64,000 bases of DNA, from contig NZ_KB907873.1 of assembly GCF_000382245.1 (NCBI RefSeq), positions 48,261-112,260 of the forward strand. The letters are read 5' to 3'. The position numbers and the translations under genes were made by a program. A model generated the notes under the pieces. The model had not been told where the DNA came from and did no database searches. It saw only the letters and a program-made list of their open reading frames with translations. The stretch is from Kushneria aurantia DSM 21353. GTDB taxonomy: Bacteria; Pseudomonadota; Gammaproteobacteria; Pseudomonadales; Halomonadaceae. Positions 8,195-15,457 of the stretch are shown one piece after another. Position 1 is the stretch's first letter. Every line of letters begins with the position of its first letter.

Positions 8195-9325
8195 CTATTC
8201 GCCGCGGCGGGCGAAACGACGATACGCGAAGGCGGCGTCGCGCGCCGAGTCAGCGATCGCCAGCGTCTGAATATCGTCGTGCCAGGGCGAGAACTCGCAC
8301 ACCGGGTCCATCTGACGCGCATCGCCGGTGACCATCAGCGCCTGGCAGCGGCAGCCACCGAAATCGATGTCGCGACGTTCGCAGCGCTGGCAGGTATCGG
8401 GCAGAAAGTCGGTGCCGCGAAAAGCGTTGAAGGCCGGCGAGCGATACCAGACGTCGGCCAGCGTATGCTCGCGCAGACTCCAGAATTCGAGCCCCGGGAT
8501 GCGCTGAGCGGCGTGGCAGGGCAGGCCGAGTCCCGAGGGCGTAACATTGAGGGTCTGGCGCCCCCAGCCGTTCATGCAGGGTTTGGGGCGGCGGGCATAG
8601 TAGTCCGGCACCACCGAGTCGATCGCCAGCCGCCCTTTCAGGCGCGCCTGCGCCTGTTCGACCTTTGCCAGCGCCGCCATCACCTCGGCGCGCGGCGGCA
8701 TCAGCGCCGAGCGGTTGTGCAGCGCCCAGCCGTAGTACTGGGCGTGGGCCAGCTCCAGGCGTTCGGCACCCAGCGCCAGCGCCAGCGCGATGAAATCGTC
8801 GACCTGATCGATGTTGGCGCGATGCAGCACCACGTTGAGGGTCAGCGGCAGCTCGAGAGCACGCACCTCGGCGGCGAAGGCGCGCTTTTTGTCATGCGCG
8901 CCGCGCAGTCCCGACACCTGCTCGGTCACCTCCGGCGTCGCCCCCTGAAAGGAGAGCTGAACGTGATCGAGTCCGGCATCGGCCAGCTCGGCGAGGCGCT
9001 GCGGGCTGATGTTGACGCCGGCGGTAATCAGATTGGAGTAGAGCTGCTGCTCGGCGCAGGTCGCCACCAGCTCGGTCAGGTCACGCCGCGCCGCCGGCTC
9101 GCCGCCGGACAGATGCACCTGTAAAACGCCCAGCGCCGCCGCTTCGCAAAGTATTCGCTGCCAGTCGGCGGTGGTCAGCTCATCGCTGCGCCGCTCCAGT
9201 TCGACCGGGTTGGAACAGTAGGGACACTGCAGCGGACAGCGGTGGGTCAGCTCCGCCAGCAGCCCCATCGGCGGGTCGATACGCGGCTCGGAAGCGGGCT
9301 TGCCAGTGAGTGTCGGGTCGCTCAT
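8195..9325 (-). CDS. pqqE: PqqA peptide cyclase (radical SAM)
   Basis: A 376-residue radical SAM enzyme that forms the C-C bond between the Glu and Tyr of PqqA, the first step of PQQ synthesis. The radical SAM cluster motif is in LAELTHRCPLQCPYCSNP near residue 30. The SPASM domain cysteines are visible in the C-terminal part (GLPCHAA, DTCQRCERRDIDFGGCRCQ). The start ATG overlaps the pqqD stop by four bases; a longer upstream frame has no homology. It is the last gene of the pqq operon. Confidence 0.96.
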   Translation of the reverse strand: MSDPTLTGKPASEPRIDPPMGLLAELTHRCPLQCPYCSNPVELERRSDELTTADWQRILCEAAALGVLQVHLSGGEPAARRDLTELVATCAEQQLYSNLITAGVNISPQRLAELADAGLDHVQLSFQGATPEVTEQVSGLRGAHDKKRAFAAEVRALELPLTLNVVLHRANIDQVDDFIALALALGAERLELAHAQYYGWALHNRSALMPPRAEVMAALAKVEQAQARLKGRLAIDSVVPDYYARRPKPCMNGWGRQTLNVTPSGLGLPCHAAQRIPGLEFWSLREHTLADVWYRSPAFNAFRGTDFLPDTCQRCERRDIDFGGCRCQALMVTGDARQMDPVCEFSPWHDDIQTLAIADSARDAAFAYRRFARRGE

Positions 9326-9606
9326 ACCGTCTCCAGCACGCCCCGCTCGATCAGGGCACGAAACAGGGCATGCACGTCGTGGTGAATCCGGCTGCGCTCG
9401 GCATTGTAGTGTGCCGCCAGGTCGTCGACGATACGGGCCAGGCTGCGCTCGCCGTCGACGTTTTCCAGCACCGCGTGGGCGATGGCGTCGAGCTGGAAAA
9501 TGCGCTCGGGCGCCAGTAGTACCCAACCCTCGCGGGCGGCATCGTGGCGCATGCGCACGCCGCGCGGCAGGCGCACTACGGTGCTGTCGGTCAGGGTATC
9601 ACTCAA
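9322..9606 (-). CDS. pqqD: PQQ biosynthesis chaperone PqqD
   Basis: A 94-residue peptide chaperone that presents PqqA to PqqE. The sequence GVRMRHDAAREGWVLLAPE and the DDLAAHY...DVHALF region match PqqD. The frame has no suitably placed ATG; the TTG overlapping the pqqC stop (TTGA) gives the normal family length and the expected N-terminus. The next in-frame ATG would remove the first conserved strand. Confidence 0.93.
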   Translation of the reverse strand: MSDTLTDSTVVRLPRGVRMRHDAAREGWVLLAPERIFQLDAIAHAVLENVDGERSLARIVDDLAAHYNAERSRIHHDVHALFRALIERGVLETV

Positions 9607-10385
9607 GGCGTGACTCCGCTGACAAGGCCACTTTCGCCGTCCCAGGCGCCGGGCGGCCGATGGCCCTCGACGTAGGCGTGCTGCAGGGCATCCAGCAGCG
9701 TCCAGAGCACATCGCACTTGAACTCGAGCGCCGCCAGTACCGCCTGCTGCTGGTCGGCGCGCAGGGCATGACGGCGCACGTAGTCGAGCGCCATCTCGGC
9801 ATCGCGCGGCGCCTGATCAAGGCGCGGGCGGAAGTAGGCCAGCGTCTCCTCGGAGACGAAGTCATAGTGCGCCAGCATCCCCGACACCCGGGTGCCGATC
9901 ACCTTCGGCGAAAACAGCTCGGTGAGCGAGGAGGCGATCGCCTCGAGCAGGCTGCGATCGCGCACGAAGTGCACGTAGGCCTCCACCGCAAAACGGGTCG
10001 CCGGCAGAATGGCGCGGTTCGAGCGCACCATGTCGCGCGCCAGTCCCAGACCGTCGGTGAGCTTCAGCCAGCGCTCGATACCCCCCTCGCCGGGCGCTTC
10101 GCCATCGTGATCGACCAGCCGGGTGCGCCATTCGCGGCGCCAGTCGGGGTCGTCGAGGCGCGCCATCAGGGTGGCATCCTTGATCGGAATCATCGCCTGG
10201 TAGTAATAGCGGTTGAGTGCCCAGGCACGCACCTGCGTGCGGTTCAGCTCGCCGTTCTGCAGCGCCAGCTGGAACGGGTGGCGATGATGATAGCGCTGCT
10301 CGCCGATGTCGCGCAGCCTCGCCTCCAGCGCTTCGGGATCGAGCGGCTCGGCAACCTCGCAAAGGCTCTGGTGAGATGAACTCAA
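9603..10385 (-). CDS. pqqC: Pyrroloquinoline-quinone synthase PqqC
   Basis: A 260-residue oxidase that catalyses the final ring closure and eight-electron oxidation to PQQ. Helical-bundle motifs of the family include QRYHHRHPFQLAL, RAWALNRYYYQAMIPIKDA and the C-terminal EFKCDVLWTLLDALQHAY. As for pqqD, the best start is a TTG overlapping the upstream stop as TTGA; an ATG further upstream would lie inside pqqB. Coupled translation from pqqB is expected. Confidence 0.95.
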   Translation of the reverse strand: MSSSHQSLCEVAEPLDPEALEARLRDIGEQRYHHRHPFQLALQNGELNRTQVRAWALNRYYYQAMIPIKDATLMARLDDPDWRREWRTRLVDHDGEAPGEGGIERWLKLTDGLGLARDMVRSNRAILPATRFAVEAYVHFVRDRSLLEAIASSLTELFSPKVIGTRVSGMLAHYDFVSEETLAYFRPRLDQAPRDAEMALDYVRRHALRADQQQAVLAALEFKCDVLWTLLDALQHAYVEGHRPPGAWDGESGLVSGVTP

Positions 10386-11308
10386 GGGGTAATCTCCATG
10401 CCGTCGAAGGCGATCTCCCAGCCGGCGCTTTCGGCTTCGCACCGCTCGGCGGCGTCCTCGATCAGCACCGGATTGGTGTTATTGATATGGATGAATATGC
10501 GCCGACCGAGCCCGACGTCGGCCAGCGCCGCCATGCTGCCCTCGGCCCCGGAGATCGACATATGCCCCATCCGCCGGCCGGTTTTGTGCCCCACGCCGGC
10601 CCGGATCATCTCGTCGTCGCGCCACAGAGTACCGTCGAACAGCAGCGCCGCGGCGCCCTCCAGACGCGCCGCCAGTTGCGGCGTGACGGTGGCGCAGCCG
10701 GGGATGTAGTAAAGACGCCGGCCATCGACGTCGAACTCGACGCCCACCGTCGACTCGCCCTCGGCGCCCACCTCGACCTCATCGCCTTCAAGATAGAGGG
10801 CGGTCTTGCCGGGCACGGCAAAAACGGTCGCCGTCAGGCCGGGCAGCAGCTCGACGGGATGGTCAAGTGCCACGTCGCAGCGCTCGACGCAATCGGCGGC
10901 GAGCACGTTGAAAATCGGATTGTGGCGCAGCACGCCGTGAATCTCCGCGGTGGCGTAGAGGCGAAACGGCGAACGCTCACGCAGGCTCAAAAGACCGGCG
11001 ATATGATCGACATCGCCATTGGTGACCAGAATCGACTCGATCGGCGTATGGCGGTCGCTACGCGAGGGCTGTAGTGCCGGCTCGCGCTGCAGCTGTTGCA
11101 GCACTTCGGGGGCACAGTTGATCAGTGCCCAGCGCTGACCATCGATCGAAACCGCAATCGATGACTGAGTACGGGGGATGACCCGTCCGGGATGGGTTCG
11201 CGCAAGGCGACACACCTCGCAGCGGCAGTTCCATTGAGGCAGGCCGCCACCGGCGGCCGACCCCAGCACGCGAACGCGTAGACGCCGCGTGCCCTCTTCT
11301 ACCGACAT
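10382..11308 (-). CDS. pqqB: PQQ biosynthesis protein PqqB
   Basis: A 308-residue metallo-beta-lactamase-fold protein, thought to hydroxylate the Tyr of the cross-linked dipeptide during PQQ synthesis. The N-terminus RVLGSAAGGGLPQWNCRCEVC is diagnostic, and the NGDVDHIAGLLSLRE segment holds the metal ligands. A CxCxxC zinc site is visible in WNCRCEVC. It starts only five bases after the pqqA stop. Confidence 0.96.
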   Translation of the reverse strand: MSVEEGTRRLRVRVLGSAAGGGLPQWNCRCEVCRLARTHPGRVIPRTQSSIAVSIDGQRWALINCAPEVLQQLQREPALQPSRSDRHTPIESILVTNGDVDHIAGLLSLRERSPFRLYATAEIHGVLRHNPIFNVLAADCVERCDVALDHPVELLPGLTATVFAVPGKTALYLEGDEVEVGAEGESTVGVEFDVDGRRLYYIPGCATVTPQLAARLEGAAALLFDGTLWRDDEMIRAGVGHKTGRRMGHMSISGAEGSMAALADVGLGRRIFIHINNTNPVLIEDAAERCEAESAGWEIAFDGMEITP

Positions 11309-11313
11309 AGCGC

Positions 11314-11391
11314 TCAGATTTCAGCGGGCAGGTAGACGCTGACTTCCATACCGGCGCTGATTTCGGTGACTTCGGGTGCAGACCAGCTCAT
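11314..11391 (-). CDS. pqqA: PQQ precursor peptide PqqA
   Basis: A 25-codon gene encoding MSWSAPEVTEISAGMEVSVY followed by LPAEI. Glu16 and Tyr20 form the E-x-x-x-Y pair that becomes the PQQ skeleton, in the spacing and position seen in other PqqA peptides. A strong AAGGAG ribosome site precedes the ATG. It is the first gene of the operon, with pqqB starting five bases downstream, so a high PqqA-to-enzyme ratio through weaker pqqB initiation is plausible. Too short for most gene callers. Confidence 0.94.
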   Translation of the reverse strand: MSWSAPEVTEISAGMEVSVYLPAEI

Positions 11392-11496
11392 GTCGAACTC
11401 CTTGGTTGCAGATTGAAGCGGAATTGCCCTGCAACATTCCGAGTCTAGCAAAAATGTCGCGCAACGAACGTTGTGATGACGCTTATGATCGAACGA

Positions 11497-13377
11497 TCAA
11501 GGCGTCTCGGCGCTATCGGCGCGACGATAGCGTCCCTGATAGTCAAAGAGCCGCTCGCGTACCTGCCAGTAGCGCCCCACCTTGCGACCGATCACGAAAT
11601 CCGGCGCGCGCAGGCGGTGGCGCTCGGCGAGTACCTCATCGAGGGAGCCGGGCCGCCAGCCGATCCCCGGCGCGCGCAGGTGCTGATCGAGCCAGGCGCG
11701 GTAGAAGGCGCCGCGCTGCGCCGGGGTTTCGAGCGCGTACCACTCGGCGAGCGTCGCGCCATCCTCATCGTGATAGGTCACCTTCAAACGCGCCAGGCCG
11801 CGACCGTTGAGCGTCTGCTCCAGTTGCATGCCACTGACCCGCAGCACCCGCGCGTCGCGCAGCCTGAGCGCCTCGCGCAGCCGGTCGTCGGCGTCGATCA
11901 GCCGCTCACCGCAGCCGCCACAGCGTCGCGCGGCGATATCATTGTGCGCACCGCACTGTTCGCACACCTTGTAGCGAAAGCGAAAAGTGCACTGGACTGA
12001 TTCCAAAGCCTCGTTCTCCACCAGGCCCTTGCAGCGACGACCGTGGTGTTCGATCACCAGATCGCCGTCGCGCTTGCCCCAGAAGACGTTGGCGAAGCCG
12101 CACTCGGGACATTCGACCTGCACCGGCTCGCTGTCGCTGTCCGGACGCGGGTCATCAATCTCGGGGGCGTAGAGATCCCAGGGGTTGCCGGCATAGTCGA
12201 GCACCAGGCACTCCTGCTTGCCCGCTGCGGGCCGCAGTCCACGGCCGATGATCTGCTGATAGAGGCCCACCGATTCGGTGGGCCGCAGTATCGCGATCAG
12301 ATCGACGTGGGGTGCATCGAAGCCGGTGGTCAGGACCGCGACGTTGACCAGGTATTTGAGCCGGCGCGCCTTGAAGTCATCGATCAGCGCCCGGCGTGTC
12401 TTCGACGCCGTAGCGCCGGTGATCAGTCCCGCCTCACCCTCGGGCAGATAGCCCATGATCTCCTCGGCGTGCTCCACCGTAGCGGCGAAGATCATCACCC
12501 CTGCGCACTCGGCAGCGTAGCCGATCACCTCCTCGATGATTACCGGCGTCGCCCGGCTGCCCTGCACCACCTGATTCAGATCGGCGTCGCTGAAGACACC
12601 ACTGCGCCCGGTAGTCAGCTGCGAGAAGTCGTAGCGCGCCACCGCCGCATCGAGGCGCCGCGGTGGCGCCAGGTAGCCCTGCTTGACCATCACCCGCAGC
12701 GGCTGCTCGAAAACGCAGTCGCGAAAAAAGGCCGTTTCCGGACCGGCCACCATGCCGCGATGGTGGCGGTGATAAATAAACCCCTCGCCCAGCCGATAGG
12801 GTGTGGCAGTGAGCCCCAGCACCTTGAGATCGCCCCTGGCTGCCCGCAGATGATCGATGATGCGCTGATAGGTGGAAGGAGACTGACCGCGCTCGCCGTC
12901 GCCGATGGCCACGCGATGACACTCGTCGATCACCAGCAGGGTAAAGTCGCCGGCGTCGAAGCGATCGAGGGCGTTGATGACCGACTGCACCGAGCCGAAC
13001 ACCACCTGGCGTCCGCTTTCGCGGCGCCCCAGGCCGGCGCTGAAAATATCCGCGTGCAGGCCGTAGGCCTCGTATTTGGCGTGATTCTGCTCGACCAGCT
13101 CGCGCACATGGGCCAGTACCAATACCCGGCCGCGCGCCAGCCGCGCCAGCTCGGCGATCACCAGGCTCTTGCCACTGCCGGTGGGCAGCACTACCACGGC
13201 GGGGTCGCTGCTGCCGCGAAAGTGCGTCACCACCCGCTCGACCGCCTGTTGCTGATAGGGGCGCAGCGTCGGGCGCCCTGAATCGCGGCGCAGCGTCGGG
13301 CGCTCTGAATCGGACCGCAGTTCGGGAGGCCCTGAATCGGGGAGCGGCTGCGGGGGCTGCGATGAAACCCTGGACAT
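11497..13377 (-). CDS. radD: DEAD/DEAH-box helicase RadD (YejH)
   Basis: A 626-residue superfamily 2 helicase. E. coli RadD takes part in repair of crosslinks and double-strand breaks. Walker A PTGSGKS is at residues 65-71, the DECH box in LLVIDECHR, and motif III-like LTATP follows; the [20 protein letters not shown] block is near-identical in RadD. A C-terminal zinc region holds [12 protein letters not shown] and a second set of cysteines (CEQCG...CGGCG). The first ~35 residues are an extension made of three nine-residue repeats ending at the native TLRPYQ start of E. coli RadD. A still longer upstream frame lacks homology and overlaps the divergent gene. Confidence 0.95.
   Translation of the reverse strand: MSRVSSQPPQPLPDSGPPELRSDSERPTLRRDSGRPTLRPYQQQAVERVVTHFRGSSDPAVVVLPTGSGKSLVIAELARLARGRVLVLAHVRELVEQNHAKYEAYGLHADIFSAGLGRRESGRQVVFGSVQSVINALDRFDAGDFTLLVIDECHRVAIGDGERGQSPSTYQRIIDHLRAARGDLKVLGLTATPYRLGEGFIYHRHHRGMVAGPETAFFRDCVFEQPLRVMVKQGYLAPPRRLDAAVARYDFSQLTTGRSGVFSDADLNQVVQGSRATPVIIEEVIGYAAECAGVMIFAATVEHAEEIMGYLPEGEAGLITGATASKTRRALIDDFKARRLKYLVNVAVLTTGFDAPHVDLIAILRPTESVGLYQQIIGRGLRPAAGKQECLVLDYAGNPWDLYAPEIDDPRPDSDSEPVQVECPECGFANVFWGKRDGDLVIEHHGRRCKGLVENEALESVQCTFRFRYKVCEQCGAHNDIAARRCGGCGERLIDADDRLREALRLRDARVLRVSGMQLEQTLNGRGLARLKVTYHDEDGATLAEWYALETPAQRGAFYRAWLDQHLRAPGIGWRPGSLDEVLAERHRLRAPDFVIGRKVGRYWQVRERLFDYQGRYRRADSAETP
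13261..13341 (-). repeat. Three 27-base in-frame repeats in the 5' end of radD
   Basis: Three tandem 27-base units encode [18 protein letters not shown] and RDSGRPTLR (residues 13-39). The two units nearest the helicase domain are nearly identical at DNA level, the outermost is more diverged. The last unit runs into the conserved LRPYQ, so the array looks like repeated duplication of the original start region. Confidence 0.85.
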
Positions 13378-13479
13378 CTCTGTATACTGTGCGGGTAGCC
13401 CGGAGAGGGCCGATAATAGTTTGACAACCAGAACCCGAACGGCGTGCCAGCCAGCGGCCGTTCGACAGCGGGGAGCGCA

Positions 13480-13893
13480 ATGCAGGCCAACGCACAGATC
13501 GAACACTATGTGGCACAGCTCGGCGCCGACGACTTTCAGATCGAGGCGATCGATGCCCATGCAGCGCGCATCACCCTCGACAGTCTCGAATTCGTGCTGG
13601 TGGTGGCCGCAGACGAACCGTCGTTTTTCCAGCTGATGCTGCCCAGCGTCTGGCAGGCCGGCGCCACTACCGACCGCACCCTGCTGCTGGAGACCGCCAA
13701 TGATGTCATGAACACCATCAAGGCTGCCAAGGTGGTGATCTACGGCGAGGCGGTGCACGTCAGCGTCGAGCAGTTCGTCGAGGGTCCACAGCAGGGCGTG
13801 GCACTGATTCCCGGCCTGATGGAGCTTTTGCGCAGCGCCGTGGCGGATTTTCACGAGCGCCTTGGCATGGGCCAGGCACCACAGGTCCATTGA
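13480..13893 (+). CDS. YbjN-like (type III secretion chaperone fold) protein
   Basis: A 137-residue soluble protein that resembles the YbjN family: an N-terminal strand-rich part ([17 protein letters not shown]), then [30 protein letters not shown], and a C-terminal helix ([17 protein letters not shown]). The fold is that of type III secretion chaperones, but no secretion genes are nearby. The ATG was chosen because a GGGGAG ribosome site precedes it; 12 more codons upstream are possible. It diverges from radD. Function unknown. Confidence 0.65.
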   Translation: MQANAQIEHYVAQLGADDFQIEAIDAHAARITLDSLEFVLVVAADEPSFFQLMLPSVWQAGATTDRTLLLETANDVMNTIKAAKVVIYGEAVHVSVEQFVEGPQQGVALIPGLMELLRSAVADFHERLGMGQAPQVH

Positions 13894-13990
13894 CCCGCAG
13901 CAGCGCGGCGACGTTTCGCCGTTCAGCGGCCGGCGCTACGCTGTCATTACCTCTTCAGTATCCGATCACACTGCAAAAGGAAGATTGATC

Positions 13991-14311
13991 ATGGCCGATA
14001 CACTGCAACAGTTCGTCGTCATCGCCGAATTCCACGTCAGGGAGGGCGAGCTCGATGCCTTTCTGGCACTGGCCCATAACGACGCCAGCGAATCGCTGGC
14101 CAACGAAAGCGGCTGCCAGCAGTTCGATGTACTGCTCGCCGACGACCAGGCCAACACCGTGATGCTTCACGAGGTCTACGACAGCCGCGAAGCCTTTGAC
14201 CACCACACGCAAATGCCGCACTACAAGCCTTTCAAGGAGGGCAGCGAGCCGCTGCTGGAAAGCGAACCGAAGGTGCGCTTTTTTCATCCCACCGTGAGAC
14301 CGCAGAACTGA
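13991..14311 (+). CDS. ABM-domain protein (putative quinol monooxygenase, YgiN/LsrG type)
   Basis: A 106-residue dimeric alpha/beta-barrel protein of the antibiotic-biosynthesis-monooxygenase family. The sequences FVVIAEFHVREGELDAFLAL, SGCQQFDVLL and HEVYDSREAFDHHTQ match the family, including the conserved His in the last motif. Relatives include quinol monooxygenase YgiN and the AI-2 isomerase LsrG; sequence alone does not separate them. An AAAAGGAAG ribosome site lies upstream. Confidence 0.82.
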   Translation: MADTLQQFVVIAEFHVREGELDAFLALAHNDASESLANESGCQQFDVLLADDQANTVMLHEVYDSREAFDHHTQMPHYKPFKEGSEPLLESEPKVRFFHPTVRPQN

Positions 14312-14358
14312 GGCAGCGATCGGCAGAGGCCTGCACCAACGATAAGCGAAAGGAAAGG

Positions 14359-14377
14359 GAGCAGATCGTTTCTGCTC
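14359..14377 (+). terminator. Possible terminator after the ABM gene
   Basis: A 7-base stem GAGCAGA / TCTGCTC with a five-base loop lies about 50 bases after the stop codon. The following sequence is pyrimidine-rich (CTCCTTGTACCTTC) with a T-run some 20 bases on, so it is an imperfect intrinsic terminator. Confidence 0.4.
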
Positions 14378-14520
14378 TCCTTGTACCTTCATTTTTCAAA
14401 TTGGGAAAGCCACTGGTCTCATTGACCTGAAAACGTTCGCCCCACCCCAGGGAAGCGCTGAATAAAACGACGAGCGAGATGAAGCGCGAGGCGCATGGAA
14501 CGCAGAAAAATTGAGCGATA

Positions 14521-14796
14521 TTACGGATAGTTCTGGCGAGCGTGAACCACAGAGGTGACCTCAATGCGATCTGTCACCTGGTAAACCACGATGAAGTTCG
14601 GATGAGCCACGATCTCCCGTGTGCCGGGCTCACGGCCAACCTGATGTCGATAAGGATGCTCGGCGACCGAGGCGATGGCCGTCTCGAGGCGGGTGCGTAA
14701 CCGCCGGGCAGCCTGTGGATCGCGTTCGGCAATGTAGGTGATCAACTCAAGCAGGTCGGCAATGGCACTATCATGCCAGTGGATAGGCAGGCTCAA
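14521..14796 (-). CDS. ParE/RelE-family toxin
   Basis: A 91-residue type II toxin. The pattern IHWHDSAIADLLELITYIAERDPQAA, then ASVAEHPYRHQVGREPGTREIV and FIVVYQVTDRIEVTSVVHARQ, is the standard ParE/RelE order: strand, two helices, basic strand, and C-terminal HARQ. The start overlaps the end of the antitoxin by four bases. Whether it acts on gyrase (ParE) or on mRNA (RelE) cannot be told. Confidence 0.9.
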   Translation of the reverse strand: MSLPIHWHDSAIADLLELITYIAERDPQAARRLRTRLETAIASVAEHPYRHQVGREPGTREIVAHPNFIVVYQVTDRIEVTSVVHARQNYP

Positions 14797-14990
14797 GAAC
14801 CCTCGCCGTTCTGGCGCCGCACTGCGTCGGCGATTATGGCGTCGACCCTGGCCATGACCTGATCATGGGACATCCCCTGACCCGGGTTGTCGATGCTGTG
14901 CTGGACCTTGGCACGGAACCAGCGGTCATGGTTGTCAGCCTGTTCCTGCGTCTCGAACTCAGAGACGATGGGGTCTAGCTGAGTACTCAT
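14793..14990 (-). CDS. Antitoxin of the ParE-like pair (RelB/stability-determinant type)
   Basis: A 65-residue protein with VSEFETQEQADNHDRWFRAK and GMSHDQVMARVDAIIADAV, typical of the small antitoxins annotated as stability determinants that precede ParE/RelE toxins. The ATG with a GAGGAG ribosome site was preferred over a start 66 bases upstream. It is the promoter-proximal gene and overlaps the toxin start, as expected of an autoregulated pair. Confidence 0.85.
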   Translation of the reverse strand: MSTQLDPIVSEFETQEQADNHDRWFRAKVQHSIDNPGQGMSHDQVMARVDAIIADAVRRQNGEGS

Positions 14991-15040
14991 GGGTGCGTCT
15001 CCTCGGTTAACCTTTAGTGTAAACAACTTCCACCAGTTTG

Positions 15041-15090
15041 ACATCCTCCTCGGCACTAACTGCGAAGCCTGAAGACAGGGGCTTTCCCGC
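15041..15090. mobile_element. Possible IS200/IS605-type right-end relic
   Basis: The stretch starting TTTGACATCCTCCTCGGC and ending with CTGAAGACAGGGGCTTTCCC resembles the 3' ends of IS605/IS1341 (TnpB) elements, where TGACATCCTCC precedes a hairpin. No TnpA or TnpB coding sequence is adjacent, so it would be an orphan end. Recognised by eye only. Confidence 0.3.
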
Positions 15091-15116
15091 AGATCAAGGA
15101 TATGGGGGACTGTCAG

Positions 15117-15152
15117 GATAGCTGGAGCCTCAACGATAGCTGGAGCCTCAAC
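15117..15152 (+). repeat. Two perfect 18-base tandem repeats
   Basis: The unit GATAGCTGGAGCCTCAAC occurs twice in a row just upstream of the HigA relic, and a diverged third unit seems to follow. Confidence 0.9.
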
Positions 15153-15183
15153 GGTTGTTGGAATCCAAACCCTGGAGGGCGAG

Positions 15184-15405
15184 ATGAGGTTTCAATGCAA
15201 GACGCCGAAGAACGCCGAGACACCATTCTTGCAAACGCGCGACCAGACTGCGCCTTCAGCTATTTCCGCCGATATGGCCCTGCGCCTGGCCCAGGCATTG
15301 AACACCAGTGCCGAAATGTGGCTGGAGATGCAGCTCAAGTATGAGCTTTGGCAAGCAGCACAGCGGCCGCGCACGCCGGTGGCACCGCTGCACACCTCCC
15401 GGTAG
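15184..15405 (+). pseudogene. HigA-type antitoxin remnant
   Basis: The frame ends with AISADMALRLAQALNTSAEMW followed by LEMQLKYELWQAAQ, which is the C-terminal half of a HigA/XRE antitoxin (recognition helix plus the alanine-rich C-terminal helix). The N-terminal helices that should precede ISADMALRLA are absent; instead there are about 25 unrelated residues. No HigB toxin is adjacent. It lies next to an intact ParE pair and an IS-end-like sequence, so it is probably debris of an exchanged toxin-antitoxin locus. Confidence 0.7.
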
Positions 15406-15457
15406 CCTGCCGGCCCCGGGAGCTGGTGCCCCCACGAGACGTCATCCTGCGACGGCC

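Noticed and set aside
13378..13479. LexA box upstream of radD
   Set aside because: CTGTATACTGTG is suggestive, but it lacks the symmetric CTGT-N8-ACAG form.
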